Origin: Gymnopus androsaceus JB14
Lineage: Eukaryota; Basidiomycota; Agaricomycetes; Agaricales; Omphalotaceae
DNA length: 64,000 bases
Direction of reading: 5' to 3'
Assembly: GCA_009733575.1 (NCBI GenBank)
Contig: ML769384.1
Location: 933,257 to 997,256, forward strand
The number at the start of each line of letters is the position of its first letter. Positions within the stretch are counted from its first letter, which is position 1. Made by a program: the position numbers and the translations under genes. This document shows, piece after piece, positions 58,194 to 64,000 of the stretch. The notes under the pieces were generated by a model, which had not been told where the DNA came from, searched no databases, and worked only from the letters and a program-made list of their open reading frames with translations.

Positions 58194-59222
58194 ATGCTCT
58201 CTTTTCCTCGCCTGTCTTTACTTTCTCTTGCTACTTCGTCCTTCTTTTTGACTGTACAAGCTTCTGGACATGGTCCGAATCAATTGAATCATCGCCGTAA
58301 AAATGTAGCCTTCGCGTCTAACTCAAGTCTTGAAGCAAGGGATACGAATTCTGGGATTTTTACCTGGTATGTTGCTACAAATCTACAATTCTGAATCTCT
58401 GCTAATTCCCTCTGGAGGTTTGTGGATGGATTGGGCGCGTGCGGCATCACAAACACAGCTACAGACAATGTGAGCCTTTTATATACATACTAGTTTACGA
58501 CTTTGAGAGTTTCAACTTTGAACCAGATTGTGGCGTTAAACATCCCAGTAAGCTCTCATTCACTTCAAAGTATCACCTTGATTTAACGATTTTCTAGCAA
58601 TGGGATTCCGGTTCACATTGCTTTCAGACGATTACTTTATCATACGGAGGAAAAACAGCACAAGCGCAAATCACAGATCAAGTGCGTCCATATAATCATC
58701 ATTCTTCCCCTCTCATCCTGTTTGCCAGTGTGGAAACTGTGCTTCTGGCAGCTTGGACTTGAGCCACGGCCTTTTCCAAGACTTGATTGGGGATCCAGAG
58801 GAAATTGGAACGGTTTCTGGATCATGGTCATTTGCAGGCTCATCCACAACTACTACAAGCTCGTCCACTTCGCAATATACCCCTCCGTCAACCACTCAGG
58901 CACCCACTTCGACCTCGACCCCTCCTCCGAGCACTACTTCGAGCACTACTCCAACCTCCACTAGCACATCCCAGAGTACGTTCTCCACGACTTCTAGCTC
59001 TTCGTCGTCTACTAGTACTACTGGTTAGTCCTCTCTTATTCTACCATCTTCTTTACGATCTCTTACAAACGGGACCATTCAGTTTCCAGCACGTCAACTT
59101 CTGCGTCTTCTTCCGCTGCTGCCAGTGCTACCGCTAGTGCAGGTCCCGAGGTTTTGTCCCAATTACAGCTTGTTCTCATGCAACTCACGGAGCTTTCCGC
59201 AAGTGCTTATATGGAAAATTGA
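58194..59222 (+). CDS. Secreted barwin/expansin-like (RlpA-like) protein with Ser/Thr-rich tail
   Basis: Probably an extracellular, cell-wall or plant-wall associated protein with a six-stranded double-psi barrel. Signal peptide MLSFPRLSLLSLATSSFFLT, cleavage likely after VQA. A short pro-like region ends SGIFTW; after introns the core reads FVDGLGACGITNTATDNIVA, ALNIPQWDSGSHCFQTITLS, GKTAQAQITDQCGNCASGSL, DLSHGLFQDL and EEIGTVSGSW. Four Cys of the DPBB are visible. A long Ser/Thr/Pro tract (58,840-59,020) suits O-mannosylation. The C-terminus (LSQLQLVLMQLTELSASAYM) is not clearly a GPI signal. Five or so introns, all in frame. Confidence 0.8.
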
Positions 59223-59540
59223 TATATCTAGTACACTATCTATCTATTTCCTCCGCTTACACAGCGTCCATCCCCGCTTTTATATTTGCTTTGCTGCTAT
59301 CCAAGCAGACGCTCATTTTTCCATACCCAGTGGTCTCGATTAGGACAATCGAATGTGTATTCAACCGTACAATGTTTGACCCGGAACAAAAGTCTACTAT
59401 AGTGAAAGCAAGGTATAAGTTCCATATTTATACAACTATTACAATAGAGCCAACCCCGTCGTATTAAGAGCAAGATAATTACACGGGTATCATGATGGTG
59501 AGCGTCGTCAAACCCTCCAGAGAGAAAAAAACAACAGCGT

Positions 59541-61105
59541 CTAGAAGCCTGCTTTCTTGTGAATAATGTCGGGATCCTCTTGGTATTCCTCTGCGGAAAC
59601 CCACATCTGACGCAAATCATCAAGCTCAAAGCCGCATACAAACTCAAAGTCATACTCACCTTCTTAAAGGCGTTCAAACCCGCTAAAATCGAGCCACCTA
59701 TCCAAGTAGAGTATTTACGTTCAGGAGGCGCGTAGATTTTGATTTTAACGTCTTTGAGTGCGAGTTTCTTCACTTCGTTAAGAAGTCGGTCACCAAAGCC
59801 TGTTTAGTCGGTAATTAGTGCATTAATCAACAGTTTAGATGGAATAGAAGACTACGCGCCTCTGCACAGCGTGCTTCCGCCGCTTAGCACGATGTTGGAG
59901 AATAAACTCTTTCGCAAATCCAAATCCACGCGATTGATCGAATCGACGACGACTTGGTGCACGCCTGCGTACTCCTGTCCGATTATCTCTGGATTAAATA
60001 ATAGTTCTGGGGCACGGAATCTCTCGGCACCCAGCTGTGGCAAAAAAAATCAATTTGACGAGGAATAATTAAAGAAGAGAGGCTTGCCTGAACCACGTTT
60101 CCATCTGGTAGCCTGAACTCCTCGGTATGTCCTAACGCATCCTTTTCCTCTTTCGCCGGGTTTAGCGCAACATAGCAGCACTTTTCCTTGATCGACCGGA
60201 CTATTTCTCGTTCTGCTGTTGTGTGTAAATGGTGACCGGATTTTCGTAGTAGTAATTGTAGGTGATCTGTGACATCCCTGGGCACGAGAGTTTAGGGAGG
60301 AATAAGAATCATAGGTAGGCAGCGCACCGTCCTGCAATGTCCACTCGTCGAATGGCGTGAGGCATTGAGAATCCTTCGAATACTGGCACTGCGTGTGTGA
60401 CACCGTCTCCAGAGTCCAGCACAATACCGGTTGTTCGCCCAGATGAATATCTACACCATCCGGACGTTAAGATACAAGGTTAGGAATAGTGCATAAAGAC
60501 CCACAATGAAAGAACGGCTTGTACGGAGGTGTACAGTGCTGGTACATTGAATGTGTCGAAGAATATTTGTGCAGCGGTATCGCGGTTATTTCTTGGATTT
60601 AATGGCGCCTCTGTTAATAAGACGGGATGCTAGAGCACAACAGCGTGAGCTTCGAGAAGCTAATGTTAGGTTTCGAGGTACCTCTTCACTTAAAGTGCCA
60701 AGTTCCTCTGTATACACCCAATTCCATATCTTCTCCATATCATCCCAATCTGTTACTATGCCATGCTCCATAGGATACTTGATCTTGAGCAAACCTCTAA
60801 ACTCCTGAGCGCGTTTACCGATGAACACGTCGCCTTCTAGCGCGCCAGCCATGACGCGGACATGCTTCGGTCGGCCTACGCTGCACCACAAATGATAATA
60901 ATGAGAAAATAGTCGCGACCAACGATGAAGACGCACAATGACGGAAAGAAACATTTCGGATGGTCTTGACCTGCGAAACCAGCTTTTATAGTTCCGGACC
61001 CCTGCTCGAATTTAGAGTTGGATTATTGGAGATTTCAGTATAACTACTGACATTGTCAATGACTACTGGCTGATTCGTGAGGACATCGTCGAATTCTGCA
61101 GACAT
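59541..61105 (-). CDS. ARP1: Actin-related protein Arp1 (centractin), dynactin filament subunit
   Basis: Forms the short filament of dynactin that links dynein to cargo. ATG 61,105: [18 protein letters not shown], then [20 protein letters not shown] (phosphate loop 1), [78 protein letters not shown] (phosphate loop 2), [75 protein letters not shown], and the Arp1-specific C-terminus [18 protein letters not shown]. Many small introns keep the frame, although the second reads GTCAGTAG. Length (about 380 aa) fits. Divergent from the next gene by 69 bp. Confidence 0.92.
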
Positions 61106-61174
61106 AACTGCCGGAATGAAAGTGGAAACGAAGAACGAAGGGAACACAGCCACCACTTGCTTCCTTGTGCTCTC
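61106..61174. promoter_or_regulatory. 69-bp divergent spacer between ARP1 and a secretory-pathway gene
   Basis: The start codons at 61,105 (minus) and 61,175 (plus) are 69 bp apart. No clear TATA element. A shared, compact promoter is likely. Confidence 0.5.
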
Positions 61175-62158
61175 ATGGCCCGACCTTGGATATTCGCTAT
61201 GCTTTTGATTTCCTCGTTTTTCGTGAGCCTCATTGCCCTCTCATTCCAACCACAAATTCATTTTAGACTAGCTGTCTGCCCAAGCCATTCTGAACAAATG
61301 GGAAGCCACTAGCTTTTGCAAGTGTGAGGATTTATCTCTCTCTCACTGGGGGCAAATACCAAGGCTATCTGAATCATACTTGCGTTACGCGCAGTCCACG
61401 AAAAATCAGCTGGCAATCTAGTGGCAGTCGATTGTGAGGCGGTTGTCCCACAATGGACAAAGAGGTGAAAGGAAACCGAATCGCACTTCTGAACTAAAAC
61501 TCCTCGTATTATTGGCTTACCGCCCCGAAACTAACCTTTCTGTCTTCCGTCCTTCGAACTGCTGCCACTGGATTGCCTGGAGATTGCGTGTAAGGCGATC
61601 CAAATTGGTCGTCTTGGGTCTTTGCCCCCAATATTCGCTATTCCATTTAATGATTCTTTACAGGCATATGCTTTCAATCGAATTACTCGATTCTACACTT
61701 GAACCTTCCGGATACTCCCTCTCAGCCTTGCCTCAGCTGCACAAAGCAATGGTGCATTAACCAAAACTTGAACATATGCGCTGGAGCTACCCTCGGGGAC
61801 ACAGATCCTGATACAGCGACAGGGAAGGAAGGAGATGTCGAGGCTCGTTGTTTCCGTGAGCATATTTAAACGTATCTTATCTAGGTAACCACCTCATCGA
61901 ATGCTTTTAGAACGCGATTCGCCCAGGGATCAATTGGTGGTCACTGTTTTCTTGCTGATTGTATTTGGGCTTCTGCTTGGAGCAGGAATCAAATCTCGGA
62001 TGGAAAAGGCTGGGCTCGATGTCAGCAATTGGAATAACGGACTTCAAGCTTGGTGGGTAAAAAGAATGCCAGTAGAAAACTTTAGTCTTTCTCGATTGGG
62101 AAACAGAACCGCTCGTAATGATACCAGAGGAGAGTATGTCTCTGTAGATAATGCTTGA
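61175..62158 (+). CDS. Small signal-peptide protein with a C-terminal TM helix
   Basis: Family not named; it resembles a fungal group with a CKC-type cysteine cluster after the signal peptide, from memory. Exon 1 (61,175-61,222) encodes MARPWIFAMLLISSFF; joined at 61,272 it continues LSAQAILNKWEATSFCK, a signal peptide plus mature start. Middle exons are uncertain, lying between 61,430 and 61,800; one candidate reads NICAGATLGDTDPDTATGKE then GDVEARCF. The last exon (about 61,911-62,158) has RDSPRDQLVVTVFLLIVFGL LLGAGIKSRMEKAGLD, i.e. one TM helix then a cytoplasmic tail ending VSVDNA. Likely type I membrane protein of the ER or secretory pathway. Confidence 0.5.
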
Positions 62159-62293
62159 ATTTTCAAGTCTTGTACTAGTATATGTATTTATCTTTTCGTC
62201 AGACTTAGTTACAGTACAGACGCGAAGCGTGACGGTCATGTGTTTATATTCTTTCTTCTGTACCGTGATCATCTAAAATTCCTTGGTCGAGGA

Positions 62294-64000
62294 ATGTCGA
62301 ATGATTTTGCGTCTTTGGCTGAGGTTCAACTTCCAGTGCCTTGCCGACTGCTCGCTTCAGCATGCTGCCCGGACAAAGATTTGCTCATTCTTATCACCCG
62401 TCTGGGAGGCCATGATAGAATAAGTTTATGGAAAATGCAAGGATCTAAAACTTGGGAGGTCGATGTCAGCACTGATAGCGAACGAATCGTTGGTGTGGCC
62501 TGGAGTCCAGATGGTACGCATCTTCTTCTCATTTTTAATGCTTTCGTTCATTCTCAAGCTTTTAGGACAAACCGTCGCGATTGCACACGACCCACCATCT
62601 ATCAGTTTGCATTCCATCCAAGATGGCCAGTCGGAACGCGTTATATCCATACCTCCTTCCGATGTACCGATATCACAGCTTACCAGCATCTGGTGGTTCC
62701 ATCAAGAAAAGCCTGAAAAATCACCAATACCTGATATATTTAAGAGGGGTGGTGTCATCGTCAGTGAAACTTTCAACTTTTGCTCTAGGTTAACCCTTAC
62801 CATTCCAACCAAAGACAGGTAGTGCTCACTCGATTCTCCGGACGTTGCCTCTGTTGGACCCGTTACGAGACGACTCTCAGCAGCTAACGTATGCTAAGAC
62901 TGGGTTTTTTGAGTTTTTCTGCATAACCATATATCTGAAACCAATAGTTTAGCGCCACGGATCTCTTTGCCTTTCAAGGTTCGCAAACGACTGCCCGTCG
63001 AGTAAAGGACGTACCGGATGTCATCAAATGGTGGCCTACTCTACAACCCGATCCTGTTTTTGCATCTATAAACGTGCCGAATGCCACCAGAACTGTAGAA
63101 AACGGTATCGTGGACGAGGTCGATGACGCCAACTTGAACAGTATACTTGCTGTCGCTGATTGCGCAGGCCATCTTGCTTGCTTCTTGGACGGTACATACC
63201 CGCTAGGATCTATTCAACTAGGAAGCTCGAATACTACAGTCGCGTCGCTGTTCAAAGATCCTAAACGTCCCGTTTTTTTGGCGCATCCAGTCAACGACGG
63301 TTCGTTTACAGACCTGTTGCCAACACACATATTCCTGTCAGTGCTAGAGGAACGCAAGGTACGGGACTTTGCGAAACTATCCACCACCGCTCGGGAACTA
63401 TGCTGGTATATCCAGCGAGTGATTGAAGAAATGCATACAGCTTGGTTCGGTTCTAGTATAACTACTGGTGCTCGTGAGCTGGGTCCCAAGTGGGTAAGAT
63501 CCTATGAAATTAAGCAACAAGAGCAATACGGCCGTATGCAATTTTCCTTCTTCACGAAGGAAATTATTTAACATTTCGTTTCACAGTAAAACCCAATGCA
63601 ATCCTGGATCTAACCACGTTGCTGCTGACTGACCGTCCGTCAGAGGCTTTGGCCGATTATCTCGGTAGTGGGCAGCAGATGAGCGAGAGAGTAGAGTATC
63701 ACTTCCCTCTCGAGGTTGAGGATATCTGAACTCACTATAATTTTTTTTTTGAAACAGAGCCTACAAAAATGGGATTCTGCTGTCACGGAAGCCCTCGTCA
63801 AGTTACGTGATTATTCTGAAAAGCGTCCTGGTCCCTGCTTGCCAACGCCTACATCTTGTGTTGGGCGAAGTCCGAGGATGGTCATGTCTGTGAGTTTAGT
63901 TGGCGGCTGCGTATCACTGATTTTTTAATTCCTCTCAGACCGACATTGAACTCGACCTTTGAGATTCCGAGTGAAACTGTAGCCCAGTGTTTGACCATGG
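62294..64000 (+). CDS. APC4: Anaphase-promoting complex subunit 4 (5' part, cut by window end)
   Basis: Scaffold subunit of the APC/C ubiquitin ligase. Start MSNDFASLAEVQLPVPCRLL; an N-terminal Apc4-type WD40 domain follows: ASACCPDKDLLILITRLGGH, ISLWKMQGSKTWEVDV, RIVGVAWSPDG, QTVAIAHDPPSISLHSIQDG, SIWWFHQE. After introns come VPDVIKWWPTLQPDPVFASI, NLNSILAVADCAGHLACFLD and then the long-domain part: TARELCWYIQRVIEEMHTAW, ILDLTTLLLTDRPSEALADY, LGSGQQMSERVEYHFPLEVE, SLQKWDSAVTEALVKLRDYS. The last is the helical bundle typical of Apc4. The gene runs past 64,000, so the C-terminus is not visible. Confidence 0.8.

Noticed and set aside
1..64000. CRISPR array, operon structure or bacterial origin
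   Set aside because: Spliceosomal introns throughout, eukaryotic gene content, and no regular spaced repeats.

Overview
The window looks like chromosomal DNA of a mushroom-forming basidiomycete (Agaricomycetes). Genes on both strands are split by many GT-AG introns of roughly 45-65 nt. There is a TKL-type kinase with an HGDIK catalytic loop, a Rom2-type RhoGEF, a P450 pair, a DUF6532-like relic and an LTR retrotransposon. I named no species because nothing in the sequence fixes one.

Layout. 1-1,440 is one copy of a segmental duplication whose second copy is 13,062-14,586. Each copy carries a small four-exon gene for a single-pass membrane protein and the 3' end of a tau55/TFC7-like phosphatase gene, which is complete only next to the second copy. 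1,664-8,398 (minus) holds a kinase followed, without any in-frame start codon or stop between them once introns are removed, by a DEP-DH-PH RhoGEF that lacks the usual C-terminal CNH domain. The locus is bracketed by two direct copies of a ~220-bp dispersed repeat. 8.9-13 kb is a graveyard (methyltransferase and PX-domain relics). 14.4-38 kb is mostly housekeeping: tau55-like phosphatase, a frame-broken peroxisomal thiolase, complex I NDUFA5, mitochondrial bL32, LSM1, a CFP1/Spp1-like PHD protein, Stm1/SERBP1, RPS3, a WD40 protein, a SUR7/PalI-like membrane protein, a coiled-coil protein and MPP10.

37.7-57.8 kb is accessory and rearranged. It has an SRA(YDG)-domain gene, two paralogous P450 genes (39.9-42.6 and 53.9-56.5 kb), two SRA-gene fragments, two inverted-repeat elements and, between the P450s, a 4,983-bp Ty1/copia element with 216-bp LTRs, a TTCCT target duplication and a polypurine tract. 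58.2-64 kb returns to ordinary genes: a secreted barwin/expansin-like protein, the dynactin subunit Arp1, a small signal-peptide/TM protein, and the 5' part of APC4.

Cross-cutting observation: many conserved genes (thiolase, kinase, Stm1-like, WD40, SRA, coiled-coil, P450 copy 1) carry single-base frame breaks, several in homopolymers, while RPS3, LSM1, bL32m, NDUFA5 and Arp1 read cleanly. Uncorrected assembly indels are a real possibility and limit every pseudogene call here. Exon positions were read by eye from splice consensus and protein-family similarity; no database was searched.
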